A stretch of DNA of 64,000 nt, from the NCBI GenBank assembly GCA_037974665.1, contig CM075773.1, forward strand, positions 48,438,080 through 48,502,079. The letters are read 5' to 3'. The notes under the pieces are model-generated. The model made no database searches. It was not told the origin of the DNA and worked only from the letters and a program-made list of their open reading frames with translations. Both the position numbers and the translations under genes were made by a program. The stretch is from Ehretia macrophylla (lineage: Eukaryota; Streptophyta; Magnoliopsida; Boraginales; Ehretiaceae). Within the stretch, counting starts at the first letter, position 1. Every line of letters starts with the position of its first letter. Below, piece by piece: positions 10,023 to 22,240 of this stretch.

Positions 10023-11740
10023 TTTACCTCCCGGGAAAAAAAAAATTACCCTATAATTGAATCAGTAATCTGTCATGTTCATGTTTAGAATTCTGACTTG
10101 TAAAGCAAGTTTAAAAATTAACTTTTTATCAAATTTATTAATCTTAATTTAAATTATTATTTACATATAACATTAATTTATAAACAACTCTCTATCACGT
10201 ATGCTAAAATATATGTTAAATCAGACAACATATAGTATTCCTATGTCACCCAGGCAAAAAAAAAATTGAGTTAAAACCCAATGGAAACGTTCTTGCTCTG
10301 CCAAATAATTTTATACAGTCTCTCATTAATTATTGCAAGAAAATGCTAATCTTTTTCCCCCCATAAAATGACCAAAAAATGCTTAAAAAAATGTATGCTT
10401 GGAATAATACATCTAGCATTTTTAATGGGCGTTGTTGGATATCATAAACCTTTTTCCTTTTTCTGACAACTACTTACAACTTTCTATGATATGAACGAAT
10501 TTTCAAAGAAGAGTTATAAGATTAATGAATAATAAAAAAGTCAAAGTTTGACCGACAACCGAAGTACATATTGATTTTCCCTTCCAACTGATAAAGAAGC
10601 AAGCCACAAAGTTGTCGGGGAATAGGGTCTAACTATTCGAGATATTTAAGCAAATGGTTAGCCGTTTTAAATGGTTGAAATTTTTAAATCAAAACAAAGT
10701 AAATCAACAGAAATTTTATTTGTTTATAAATTCAATTGAAAGATCCGATATATTTTACACTGACTGCCAGCTACTTAACGTAATCTTCCTTCTTTATTCG
10801 AGTTTGAAACCAACAGTGTCAGGGAAAGACTCCTAACACAGGCGGAGTTGGCTGCAATTTTTAAATATTATTTTAAAAAAATAAAATTATAATTTATATG
10901 AAATTATAAACGCACCCCACCAACAATCTTATTGGATGTGCGAAAAAGAATGTACGATCCTTATCCCATTTCGCCATCCTTTGCCACACTTTCTCTTCTT
11001 TCTCCTCTTCTCACACCTATCCTCTCTTCTCTCACTGTCAACGTCATCGACCCCTCACTGCTCTTCTTACGTCTCTCGTTGATGAAAAGATAATATTGGC
11101 CATTTTGCACCGTACCAATTCTCTATGCTTTTTCTTGCCATTTGCCATCTTTGGAGTCAAATATAAGTATCCATACTTTAACATTTTCATACACATGATA
11201 GCACCATAAGAAGTCCTTTTAAACGTACGTATATAATTAATTATGAAGAATTTTCCTTAAGCAAATAATATGAGAAATCACATCCTAATATGGCACCTTA
11301 GTAAGTCTATAATAAAAGTAAGCCTCTCAGGCTTCCCTTAAATATCTCTCTAAACGAAAAAGAGATAAGTAAAATGTGACTCAAAATTAAATCAATTGTT
11401 CCAAAAGAGACATTAAAGTTTTGACCCAAAAAAAAAAAAAGAGACATTAAAGTAGACATGATAGGCAATCAATTGGATTTCTGACCTACCACATCCACTG
11501 GTTTATTTGCTTTATGCAAGACTTATCCAAACATCATGTTGTTGAACCAATGTATCTGTTTTGTTTCGACTATTGTAAGCAAAGGTTTAGGCTCACGTGG
11601 AAGGTTAACTTACTTAGATTCTTTTTTAATAAACAGAATATTCTTAACAGTCCTTTAAACTTACACGAGAATTTACACCATAAAACACGTTTGCACCATA
11701 AAACACATAATACCACTTAGTGTACGTGATTCTATTGATA
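10023..11740. other. Spacer upstream of block A', copy 1; no gene seen
   Basis: Shared with copy 2 (about 42307-44017). A pyrimidine-rich CT tract lies at 10980-11080 and a TTGACC-containing motif near 10545. Short open frames here are not conserved as proteins between copies. Nothing is assigned. Confidence 0.45.
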
Positions 11741-12580
11741 GAAATATAAGAAATATAAGAAACGGAAACAACTTAAGAAAAATGTTCATCGTCTCTAAAT
11801 CGGAAGGGATTTAATTCACAAAGTAGAGAAAAAACTGTAAATACTTTTATAATACTAAAATAATTTAAGAGAAAATGAAAATTTTGAGCTAGGCATATCT
11901 GAGCTTAAGATCATAAATGTAGATTATCATGGAAAACTATCATCATCGTGTAGAAGAGATGCATTATGTTTAATTACTCAAGAAGAATCTTCCAGAGAGA
12001 AGATGATATTGCATAGTTAACACAACAAATTAGTAAAAGTTATTGGACAGACTTTGTCGTGTGAAAAAATTGTTAACTCTCATCATTAATTTATTATTTA
12101 AACTTTTTGAATCAAGCAAATTGTTAATCTTCTAAATGATGTTGTTTTAATAAATTTTTAAAATTTCTAAAAGATATATTTGCGTCATAAAGCTACATTA
12201 ACTTTAAAATTTGCGACGTTGCAACTTAAACACAAAATAGCCAACTACTGTATTACTTTGGGAAAGTTGTTTTTGACCCTCTGACAAATCAATGAATGTG
12301 AGACTTATTTTTCTTGGAAATAAGTTATGGTTGAAATGTAACTTTAAACTCAAATATTGAGAATTGAAGTCTTCAACACAAAAAGAAAGGGAGCAAATCA
12401 ATCATCATTACCCATTAAGCATGGGATGAATATGATTAAGTATAAGATGGATTCAAGTACAAGATAAAAAGTAGACAATCAAACTATCCCGACATTAGTT
12501 TTTTCGTATCATTTTATCAGTAAACAATATCAAATGACTCTGACACACGCTTATTCTCTATACTTATTTGTTATTTAATA
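11741..12580 (+). promoter_or_regulatory. Block A', upstream region of plus-strand ERF (copy 1)
   Basis: About 840 bases that recur, diverged, at 1-700, 24403-25240, 44018-44825 and 55117-55955. Here it lies directly upstream of the ERF, so it probably includes distal promoter sequence. It starts with a small tandem repeat of GAAATATAA. I cannot point to a specific cis-element with confidence. Confidence 0.55.
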
Positions 12581-12694
12581 TCATTCAACTACGGCACCAT
12601 GCCCTGCAATAGCATTCAACAAGTTTGAAGTTTTAATAATATTATACTATTCACCATTTTTATAAGTTCATGAACCTTTTTCATCAAATGTCAC

Positions 12695-12704
12695 CTATAT
12701 AAAC
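12695..12704 (+). promoter_or_regulatory. TATA box of plus-strand ERF
   Basis: CTATATAAAC, 157 bases before the ATG at 12861. It implies transcription start near 12728 and a 5' UTR of about 130 bases, a normal arrangement for an intronless plant ERF. Confidence 0.6.
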
Positions 12705-12860
12705 CCCGTACACCCTGTAACTCAAACTCGTGCTAAATTTCTCTTTTTCTAACTATTTCTTGAACATTTGAATTCAGTTAGTTTGAAGCGAAACAGCCTC
12801 GAACCCAGAAAAGTTATTACATAAAAGTCTTCAGTTTTTGTTGAATTATATTCAGTATTG

Positions 12861-13522
12861 ATGAATACTAAAAGTGATTATGATTTTGATCTTGCTTTTT
12901 TTGAATCAATAAGTCGCTTTTTGGTTTATGATCATTTTGAAACTCCAGCAACAAATGCAAGCCCAATGTTTCCTTCCTTGACTGACAATGAAGGAGAGCT
13001 TCCACTAAACGAGAATGACTCGGAGGAAATGGTGCTTTATGGGGTGTTTGATGACGGTGTTAGTACAGGATGGCTTCCATCGACGACTGCCAACACAACT
13101 GTTCAGGCTGAGCTTCAAACGAGCTCTGAATTCCAGGTGGGGGCGCTAGCTGAGCCGGTGGTAGCAGTGGCGGAGGAAACAACACTGTGCCTCCGACGGG
13201 AAAGCGTTACTGGGGTGTCAGGAGGCGACCGTGGGGAAGGTTCGCGGCGGAGATAAGGGACCCGGTGAAGAAAGGGGCCCGCTTGTGGCTCGGGACTTTT
13301 GAGATGGCCGAGGATGCAGCATTGGCCTATGATCAGGCGGCATTTCGCATTCGCGGATCACGTGTGTTGCTTAATTTTCCGCTTAGGATTAATTCCGGCG
13401 AACCTCAACCAGTTAGGGTTAGGTCAAAGAGGTCATCGGTGTCGCCCGACCGTTCTTCATCCTCCGAGCAGGAGAATGGGTCACTGAAGAGGAGGAGAAA
13501 GAATATAAAAGTAGTGGACTGA
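12861..13522 (+). pseudogene. AP2/ERF transcription factor, group IX type, with frameshift
   Basis: Intronless ERF gene. It starts M-N-T-K-S-D-Y-D-F-D-L-A-F-F-E-S-I, and an acidic motif L-P-L-N-E-N-D-S-E-E-M-V-L-Y-G lies upstream of the DNA-binding domain, both typical of group IX activators. The AP2 domain (13199-13390) has [23 protein letters not shown] and L-N-F-P-L-R-I, followed by E-P-Q-P-V-R-V and a basic K-R-R-R-K tail (possible nuclear signal). Expected role: binding GCC-box promoters in the nucleus. The first frame stops at 13256; the AP2 frame runs from 13154 to 13522. One extra AC at about 13182-13186 explains the shift; without it the product would be 219 residues. Alternative: a sequence error, with the gene intact. 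Family call is very strong; functionality is uncertain. Confidence 0.88.
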
Positions 13523-15837
13523 AGATATAATTATATTTTCTGTATTTCATTTACACGTGACACTGACTCATGTTCAACAGTTTGAATGTACCTTTTACCC
13601 CAAATAAGTGATAGAGCAAAAGCTATTTCATAAGAAAAAAAAAAAAAAAGGTGAGAGAGCAACTTAGGAGTGGAAAAAACATGTGCATTCATGTATTTAT
13701 TCTTGTACACGGTTAATTTTTCGTTGAAATGAAAATTTTGTGTAATTTTAGTCTTAATTTTGGTCTTGTAAGATATTGTTAAACAATTGGTATGCAAATG
13801 ATCTTGTAATCGTAACATTCATTTGATTGGTACCAGTTAGCTGGCTTTTTGGGCTTTCTCAGCCATTATCTACTTGTGTTTTCTTCATTTAGCCATTGGC
13901 TTACTCCTCTTATAGCTATCATCGGCATGCACTCTCATGGTCCCATCCATCATTGGCCTATTTTTGCAAGTGGAGTTAATCTTCCTTGCAACTAACGATC
14001 TTAAATTTTTCACCTGAGGGTCATTGGCCTATTGTCTAGTTATTTTACATGGAGGTGAATATTACATTTATTCTCTCACAATATTATTGATATTAGAGAA
14101 TTTTTCCATATTAAGAGCACTGATTTAATCACAAATTACTATAATTTGTCAGATTTTTGGCAGGTGAAGTTAATTTAAAGTAAATAAAGACAATTATAAC
14201 TTGATGTATCTTGTTTTTGTGCTTCAATAAATCACTTTGCTTTTTTTTTTTTTTAAAGTTTAAAACTAGAATGAAATCTTATTAGCATAATTAAATCTCT
14301 CAACTATTTGAGAGATTCCCGTACCCAAAAAGAATTAAAAAAAAAATCTATCTAAGAATTCGTTATAAATCCCATGACTAACTTTTTCAAAATGGACTTC
14401 TAGGGAAAATCTCATCCATTAAAACCCTCTCCTAAAGTTTCACCAATATAAAACCTACTTACAGTTTTATTTGTGAAAAAAAAAAAACATGTTTTCGGTA
14501 TTCTATTCAAAATTTAGGTGGTCAATCCACCTTTTTGTTTATAGATTAGTCCAAGAATTTATATACTGATTTTGGACTTATCAATTCATATGGAATACTT
14601 GGATTCCTCAATAAAGATAAAAGAAAAACCAATTTCTGAAAGGAGAAAAAAAAACCATTTTTATGGCATACATACAATGAGAGAAATCTAAGCCTTGGTA
14701 AATATATACTATAGTCAATGAGCTTAATAGTTTTATGCCCTAAAACTTACGTTTGTTAAAATCTATTAAATATGTTCTAGAGAATTTTCCTTGAGAAGAC
14801 AAAAACAAAGTTTAAATATAAGCTACAAACATGAATCATATGTATGGTCGCTCCTTGTCCTTGGTGGTTGCTATTATGTATACATTATAAACGGGATATC
14901 TTAAAGCTAAAATTGGGGTGCACTAAAAAATTTATGAAGTTGCACTTGAAAATTTTCAATCACCACCCATTCTTGTCCTCCTTTTTTTAACTTTTTTCTG
15001 ACACAATAAAATCTTTTGCAATTAGCATCGCTAAAATACAAGAAAGCAAATTAAAGAATAATTATGACATTCGAGAACAAATATTGAACCGGGAAGAAAT
15101 TTTTCTTTGAGCTAAATAGCAAGTTGGTATCAGCATATGACAAATATCTATATTTTAAATCCTCTCATAACATTATAATAGTATAAGAGAAATCGAACAA
15201 TATATAATGATAAACTAATTAATATGTTGTAGTTATGATAGAATATACTACTTATGTGAGGGATCCAAATCTAATGTAACTATGTCATCTTCAAGCTTAA
15301 ATCTACGAATACTAACGTTTCCATACGTTCAATGAAAACTTTTTTTTTTTTTGGTCAATCAATGAAACAACTTATTTATCCATTATTTTGACTTTCAAAC
15401 TTAGACCAGTTTGATCCAACAGTGGGTTTTTTTTTGTCTGACCTTTCACCTTCTTTTTTTTTTGTATAACATGATTTTCACATTTCACCTTTTTCAATGG
15501 GAATAGCAAGTTGCTTTGCTAGTAGCATTTCAAATTGACCGTCACCTGCCCAGTTCAATGTGACGTTTTATTTACTTTCTTTGTTTTTGGTTAGAAAAGA
15601 GATTCCTGACAAAAAAAGTTACAAAAGAGATTTGTTAACGAACAAATAATTATTAATTAGACTAACTACTAAGCATTTCCTCTAATGATATACTTCTCGC
15701 TTAGTGTGTGATAAATTCCGAGATCTTGACAAATATAATATCGCTTATATATGATATAATATTAGCCTAGACATCCTTTTAAATAAACAAAATAATAATT
15801 ATTACACTAAAGCTGTAGGCGAATTTGGTGAAGATGC
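13523..15837. other. ERF downstream region, absent from copy 2; no gene seen
   Basis: AT-rich sequence found only in copy 1 of the window. It includes the ERF 3' flank, several poly-A/T runs (13637, 14240, 15340) and scattered short frames without recognisable domains. It lies in the segment (about 12603-16266) that copy 2 lacks. Confidence 0.5.
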
Positions 15838-16241
15838 ATTAAATTTGTTATGTCCCCGGTTGGAAGCATTCAATGGAATAGAAGCCTCCACTTCATCTTG
15901 AGAAGCACCAAAGGCAAAACTGTTAAGTCAGCTACTCAAAATTCATTTTCCTGCCTGCATCTATCACATTTGGATAGAGCGCAATAGTAGACCGTTTGAT
16001 AAAAGAACTTCAATAGAAGATCAACTTGTTACGAGAATTATGATAAATGCTATACTTCAACAGAAGATCAATTTAGAGATAGCAATAGTAATCAAGTCAT
16101 TTGTACTACTTGGAAACTAAATGCTTTAATTTTGAGTCTTTTGGTCGCTAGTTCTTGTTAACATTGTACATATAGATTTCCACACGTTTTTGAAGTTAAA
16201 TGAAATTTTATTAGTGGTTTAGTAAAAAAAAAAAAAAAACT
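15838..16241 (+). pseudogene. LINE 3' end with poly(A), 5'-truncated
   Basis: One frame reads Y-H-I-W-I-E-R-N-S-R, then D-Q-L-V and ends in a stop at about 16120. The W-x-E-R-N motif is the hallmark of the zinc-binding (zf-RVT) C-terminus of plant LINE ORF2. A short 3' UTR with GAAATTTTATTAGTGG leads to a run of 16 A at about 16226-16241. No upstream reverse transcriptase, as expected for a 5'-truncated LINE insertion. Absent from copy 2. Confidence 0.72.
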
Positions 16242-16510
16242 GTAGTCCAAATACAAAAAACTGTACGCCCGACACAAACCCAGAGCACAAAGAACCAAAG
16301 AATCTGTCCAACAAGATATCTCCAAAAGTAGCCATCCAATATAAGGAGAAACCCAAGCCGAAGAGTGAAGATGGTAAGGACCATCTTTAATTCATCAAAC
16401 ATGATTGTATATACATATTCCGGTCAAGCATCCACATCCATTTTTCAAACTCTTCCATTTGCTTATGGTATGTTCTGGATTTGGATTCTCTCACATCATA
16501 TAATATTACG
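16242..16510 (-). other. Possible LINE 3' UTR relic, copy 1
   Basis: Read on the minus strand it contains the string TTGTGCTCTGGGTTTGTGTC, of the kind found in LINE 3' UTRs. About 45 bases (16268-16315) and then 16395 onward match copy 2 at 45042-45195, so this marks the right edge of the copy 1/copy 2 difference. Low certainty for the LINE assignment. Confidence 0.35.
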
Positions 16511-16780
16511 AGTTAAATTTAGAAAAATTGTCATATTTAGTTTTTATTATTTTTCAAAAGTTTCAATTTCGTCCTTATTATTTTCCTAAAGTTTTAAGCT
16601 TGTTCCTATTGTTCAAAATTAGTCAATTTAATCTTTATTATTTTAAAAATTAAAATAAAATTCATCGACTATTGTTTCTAAAAAAAATATCAATTTAGCC
16701 CTATTATTTTTTAAAAAAAATATCAATTTATCCCTATTATTTTTGAAAAAAATATCAATTTAGCCCTATTATTTTTTGAA
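16511..16780. mobile_element. Fold-back element, truncated (left arm only), copy 1
   Basis: Left arm of the fold-back element that is complete in copy 2 (45196-45655). It ends abruptly at 16780, where the sequence jumps to what is position 47395 in copy 2. Three direct repeats of about 34 bases (ATATCAATTTAGCCCTATTA core) occupy 16680-16780; copy 2 has one. Confidence 0.7.
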
Positions 16781-17636
16781 CAAGTTGAAATTAATAACCA
16801 AATAAATGATACTAGTATATCATGAATCTTTTTATTTTATTTTTATTTATGTTTCAAGGGTTTGGAAATAGGCTAAAATGCATCTAGATGAATCCACATT
16901 TTGGTCACATGAAAATTTTAACACACTATCACAACTTAAACAACCCCTTATCCTCAAACAATAAATTTCGAGCACTAAATTTTGTTTAAGAAAATTTGTA
17001 CATAAAGCTGAAAGCAAAGGTAAATTGAACAGCTTACGACGTTATATTGTTTTTTGTCAGTAGTTTATCACGTTAAGAGGTTATTCTTTTGCTACAATAG
17101 AGACCGAAGGCAGAGTTTGAATTTAAAGTTTCGAATTATAACATATTACTATTTGATCAATCCACCTAATTCTTTAGTGTACTTTAAGAGGTTTTTCATT
17201 TGATGCCAATTAAAATAAAAAAAGAGAAACAATAAACCAGTGTGCATGAAGACCATATCCTCCAGGTAGAAATTGGAATATTCACTTGACAAAGTCCTCA
17301 ATACAACTCATCTAAGGGGAGCTCGTTAGTGCATATGTTGCAAGGTTTTTTTTTGTTTCCATTTTGGATAAGTGAGAATTCTCATGAAAAGTTTTTTAGG
17401 TGTCACATCAATGGCATTAAATCTCAAAATATATAATTTTTACTAGAGAAAACATGATCTAAATTAATCAAACACAAGGTCTATCTAGATTTGATATAGT
17501 TTGTTGCTTATTATCTTTCTTAATATTGGATAACGAGCTTATGAGATTGTGATTCACAATTAATAATGCTTTTCATAAATCCTATAACTGCTAGGTTTGT
17601 GATCATCATTGTGAAATTCTATTTCACATTAGTTCT
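16781..17636. other. Spacer, copy 1; no gene seen
   Basis: Shared with 47395-48255 in copy 2. AT-rich, no conserved frame, no recognised element. Confidence 0.5.
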
Positions 17637-18010
17637 TGATATGGGTGTAGACCCAACTCGGAGCATCATTAAGCATGAGCCGACCTGTACCTGACCCGCA
17701 AGCTAGCGCCTGACCTCAGCATTAAATGCTAAATGGGATATAAAGGTTTTAACCATTGGGTAATAATTTTATCTAGGGGGCAAGAGCGCGGGGCAGACAT
17801 GAACAGTGTCACGCCAAATTAAACATTTAATGTTGTCCGTCTTAATAGCTAGTATAAATATCCTATACAATGCTCACATTCAATTGTAACGAAACTCTCA
17901 TTAATTGCTCCTTATCTTCTGCAATTATCTGAGCTCGTACGTACTAACTTACTCTCACGCCGTAGGGGAAGCACGAGTCATAATTCCCGCGGTTCCTTCC
18001 TTTCTTTTGT
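17637..18010 (+). mobile_element. Probable Ty3/gypsy LTR remnant, copy 1
   Basis: Less AT-rich than its surroundings, with a promoter-like AGTATAAATA box (17851-17860) followed by TACAATGCTCACATTCAATTG, CTCATTAATTGCTCC and TACTAACTTACTCTCACG, a layout resembling the U3-R-U5 of gypsy LTRs. It begins TGATATGGG. I find no partner LTR, primer site or TSD, so it may be a solo or truncated LTR. Ends are approximate. Confidence 0.45.
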
Positions 18011-18553
18011 AAATATTCACTGAACTCATGCTGAAGCAGATTTCAACCTTTACCAATTTTATTAAATGATCGTATTCATTTTATAATAACTTAAATTCTC
18101 TATTAGTGTCAGCACAAATTCAAATATTTTAATTTAGTTAGTTAGACCTCACGTGCCAGAATAGTAGTTAAACCTAAGTCATACATGTGGTTTCAAAACA
18201 TGCTAATAGGCAGAAGTGTGCACTTTCTCCACCAGGTTGGTGGTCATGGACTGTGACGGGGAGATATTGTTTGGCCTTATGAATTATAAGCTAGTTAATT
18301 AGATTTAATGAGTTAGTTATAGTAATTAAATTTAAATCTTTACAATTAGCTTTCATTCTTGAAATTCTTATTACAAGAGTAAATGTGATTTTAGAAAAGA
18401 AAGAGTTTTAGTATTTTAGAAAAATGAAAAAGGGAAAGGCAATTTTCAATTGATTTATAAAATTTTGAGCTATTCATTTAATACTAATTAATTTTATGAT
18501 TAAGCTTCACGTTATAACTATCCAAAGTACACCAATGTATTGATCAACTTACC

Positions 18554-18725
18554 TTTTTTTTTTTGTCAATAAAATGCAGAAATTTCATTACGAACAACAG
18601 AAAGTTACATGAAGTTGGTCAATTCCAGTTGGCTCCAAATTTGAATTAAGCAAGTTACATAGTAGCGATGGTGGATTTTGGAGCCAATCATCATTAAGTT
18701 ATAAATAATTATCTTCAGTGGGACA
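18554..18725 (-). mobile_element. Short LINE 3' fragment, copy 1
   Basis: A T-run at 18554-18564, followed on the plus strand by GTCAATAAAATGCAGAAATT, reads on the minus strand as a 3' UTR ending in poly(A), typical of severely truncated LINEs. Same site in copy 2 (49173-49345). Confidence 0.5.
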
Positions 18726-18910
18726 AAAAATTACCCTAACCGTGGGCGCAACAGAGAGTCAACGACAGCAAGATCTGATGGTATTAATGATATAGTTGTG
18801 ATAAGATAATTTTGTATAGTTAACACGTATTAGATCTTATTCATAATTTTTTGAGTATATTGATTTTTTTTCTCGTCAAGGGGTACATACATTGAACATT
18901 TTGTCTAAAA

Positions 18911-19310
18911 AGGTAAATTTCACACTTAGTCCCTATTATCTATACTTTTTTTCAAGTTGGTCTTTAATATTTTAAAAAAATCATATTAGTCCCTAATATT
19001 TACAAAGTGATTCAAAATAGTCCTTATTATTCAAAACTAGCCAATTTAGTCCATATTATTTTCCATAAAATTTAATTTACTCTCCAAATAAGGGTCATGC
19101 ATAAGGATTGAATTCAATTTTTTTAGAAAATAATAAGGACTAATTTGAATTTTTTGAAAAACAATAAGGACCAAATTGGTTAAGTTTAAACAATATAAAC
19201 TATTTTGAATAATTTTTGTAAATATTAAGAACCACTATTAATTTTTTAAAACACTAAGAACTACATTGAAAAAACATATAAACAATAAGTATTAAGTGTG
19301 AAATTTACCC
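18911..19310. mobile_element. Fold-back MITE, copy 1
   Basis: The left end (A)GGTAAATTTCACACTTAG and the inverse of the right end GGGTAAATTTCACACTTAA are nearly identical. The arms contain alternating ATTAGTCCCTAATATTTAC-type motifs and are inverted over their length. No convincing TSD. Conserved at 49533-49927 in copy 2. Confidence 0.65.
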
Positions 19311-20870
19311 TTTCCTGGAATCTAATTAAAATGTTAAATCGTTGGCCTAGCTTCCTAGATTTGCTGTATTTGGCGTTTTGCGGCTGCTGGGTGACATTGA
19401 TAATAATTTATAAATTCTTGAGTCAATGTTTAATGCTGAAAATGACTAACAGTATTATAAATATTTCTAGTACGAAGACAGAAATATAATTAATGACAAA
19501 AAAATAAAAACACAGAAATATAATATCCTCTCAGGGTTTTATATATGTTGTATCCCACATGATTTAGCCAGACAAATTATTTGAATTTGATACTTACCTG
19601 ATCATTCAGAATTATATCAAGTGGCACAAAATATATAGTTAGATTAATGATGGTATAAATTCTTCAAACAAACTGGATTAAGTTTCAAGTCTTAAAATAA
19701 ACTTGTATATAAATATATATATTTATATGTATACACAAACACACAATAAAAAGTTATGAGCACGTAGATTGATAATGGTCCCTCAACCGACCAACACTAA
19801 CCAGTTATTACCAATAAATATTAGATAAAGTAGACATTTAATAGTTGAGAGATTATATAACTACTAATATGAAAATATATTGTGTAATAATTGAAAGATA
19901 AATTAAATCGCCAATGGAACAGATACTAAAAAGTTGAATATGTTCGACTTGATAATGAAGGCTGCGGAGTCCAATGAAAATTTTAAATTCCAAATTTGGT
20001 TAATTGTCGACATCCACAAGCATTGATGTTATTTTTTTTTATTACTATTTTTATTCAAGGGAGTTTTAAGCTGTACAACATATATATTAAAGAATATCAT
20101 TCACGAGAATTGATATCGTAATTTCTCATACTCATAACGAATGGCACACCACTATACCAAAGGCCTGTTGGTGAGCTAGGTTGGCCTTTGGCATTATTAG
20201 GCTGCTAGATCAGCAGTATTAGGATACATTTAGGGAACATTAAACTTCCATTGAAGAAAAACTCTTATTGGTTGGAATTTTTAGCTATCTTGATAGAAAT
20301 TTGATATCCTTTTTTTCATCTAAGCAAATCGTTTTTTTCTCACAAGAGATCGTGATGTCTTTTTACAGGATCGTGGGTTGCATTCCGAAACAAGCGACAA
20401 ACTTAATAGGTGTGATAGGTTTAACATGCGTTTAGCAAGCTTTTAATTAACACAAAATTATAAACACAAAAGCCATTTGCTTGTCGTTAAGAGAAAAAGG
20501 TTCTTAATGACAACTGATATGTTGAAACAGGGTGGTGGGCGGGACATGTGGAACATCCACTTAAAAGTTACTTTTACTTCTTTTTCCCTAACATATGGAA
20601 TTGAAATGTTTGATTTATTGGTTCATATCATATTTACAATCAACGTTCACTCTAGCTTGAGGTGGAATCAATAGCGTCTGATTTCAAACTTATTTGTTAC
20701 TTCATTCAATTTTAACTTTTTTCCTTGTAAATTTTTAGATGTCTGAAACTCGATTAATATTTGAAGCGTAAGCCCTTTATTTCTCTTTTTTAGTTTTCTT
20801 GCTCTTGGCCACAAGCAAGAGGCAAAAGCTTGAAAGTTGTTAATCTCATTAAAAAGGTGTAATATATCAC
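19311..20870. other. Spacer, copy 1; no gene seen
   Basis: Matches 49928-51490 in copy 2. An (AT)-rich run occurs near 19715, and a small inverted pair AGGCC..GGCCT near 20160-20195. No frame shows recognisable domains. Confidence 0.5.
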
Positions 20871-22240
20871 TTTTTTTTTTGGCTAAATCAGAGAAATGAA
20901 TATCATTAAAAATGAACTAGTAGAAAAGGGGGTGAACCGACCAAATACAAAGAACTGCTGAAAATGAAAGTGAAGCTCGCAAACCGACAAACAAAGGCAA
21001 GCAATCTCAAGACACAGAAAAAATCACATTTCGAAACTCAATAATTAGAAAAACTATCTAAGTTAAGGACAAATGAACTCTATTGGCGAAATGTCTATTA
21101 ATGCTAGAGTTGTTGTAGTTTCGTTTCGCATGAACTCTTGCAAAGATATCAACTCGAATCTTCTCGATAATCTGCTCTCTAATGTTAAACTCATTTCGAA
21201 AGATTCATCCGTTTCTCTCGATCCAAACATGGTAGACAGTAACACAAAACAGGAGCCCAAACATGGAGCTTAATTTTGAGATCCCTATTGCCTGCTAGTG
21301 AACGTGCAAACGTAAGAATTGAATCAAATGAATAAAAATAGAGATAAAAAAGAAGTAAATTCAAACATTCCTTCCAGATTCATTTAGTGAAACTGCATTC
21401 AAAGAAGATGTGATATCTAGTCTCACAACTGAGGTAACAAAAAGTGCAGCTGGCTCTATCTACAACTCTCCATGTGAGAAGACAGTATCTAGTATTCAAG
21501 TGATTATGACTAGCAAACCAGGAAATGAAGCTTTTGTTTAGGGATATTATGCGGGAACCAAACTAATCTGTACCACTCTACAGGGTTGCCTCTCTTCCTA
21601 ATATTATCCAAAGTTTTGCCGAAAGAGAACAAACCATTATGAGAGAACTTCCATTCAAAACAGTCATTCTGATCATCCCTCGTGAACAAGTTATGGTTGC
21701 TGGGATTCAGATTAACCAAATCAGGCTGGTAGATTGGCTAAACCTGTTGCCTGTCTTCGACGATATCCGCGACTTTGCTATCAAGATATGGATAGAGAAC
21801 TTTGACATTATGGAGGAAAAAAATGATACCAGTAGGGTGCTAATTATCATGCCAAAAAAAAAGTATTCCTGTCATTCCCAATTCTATGCACAATAAATGC
21901 ATGAGCAAGAGGTCTGAGGTTGAGTATCTTCATTCAAGATCAACAGGCATCACTTGGGACTTTCATTGTCCTGAAACATTTAATCTTGATATAATTGGTT
22001 CAAACCGATGAGCTCCAACTTGTGTCTCTGAAGGAGTAAAACCTCTAGAGAAGCTTTAAAAAAGCAAGTTTGCTAATGTGAACAAGCTTTCTAATTCCAA
22101 GACTGCCTTCCTCAATTGGTTTACAAACACAATCCCAAGCAATTTTAGGCCCCGAGTCACGCCAAAGAAAAGCCATAAATTGGAGATAAATAGTTTCATT
22201 CTTTTACCTTATCCAAAATTTGACCATTCACTTTCTATTG
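20871..22240 (-). pseudogene. LINE ORF2 C-terminus, 5'-truncated, copy 1
   Basis: Minus-strand relic. From high to low coordinate it shows F-L-W-R-D-S-G..K-I-A-W-D and C-K-P-I-E-E-G-S-L-G-I (end of the reverse transcriptase region), then F-E-W-K-F-S-H-N-G-L-F-S and L-V-W-F-P-H-N-I-P-K of the zf-RVT domain (21510-21719), then a W/R-x-E-R/T-N tail near 21230. The 3' UTR ends in a 10-base T run at 20871-20880, the poly(A) tail seen in reverse. Multiple frameshifts and stops. Shared with copy 2, so the insertion predates the duplication. Confidence 0.82.

Noticed and set aside
21063-21273. Overlapping plus and minus 65-66 codon frames
   Set aside because: Shadows of the LINE ORF2 tail; the true reading is the minus-strand W-x-E-R-N frame, best seen at 51677-51883.
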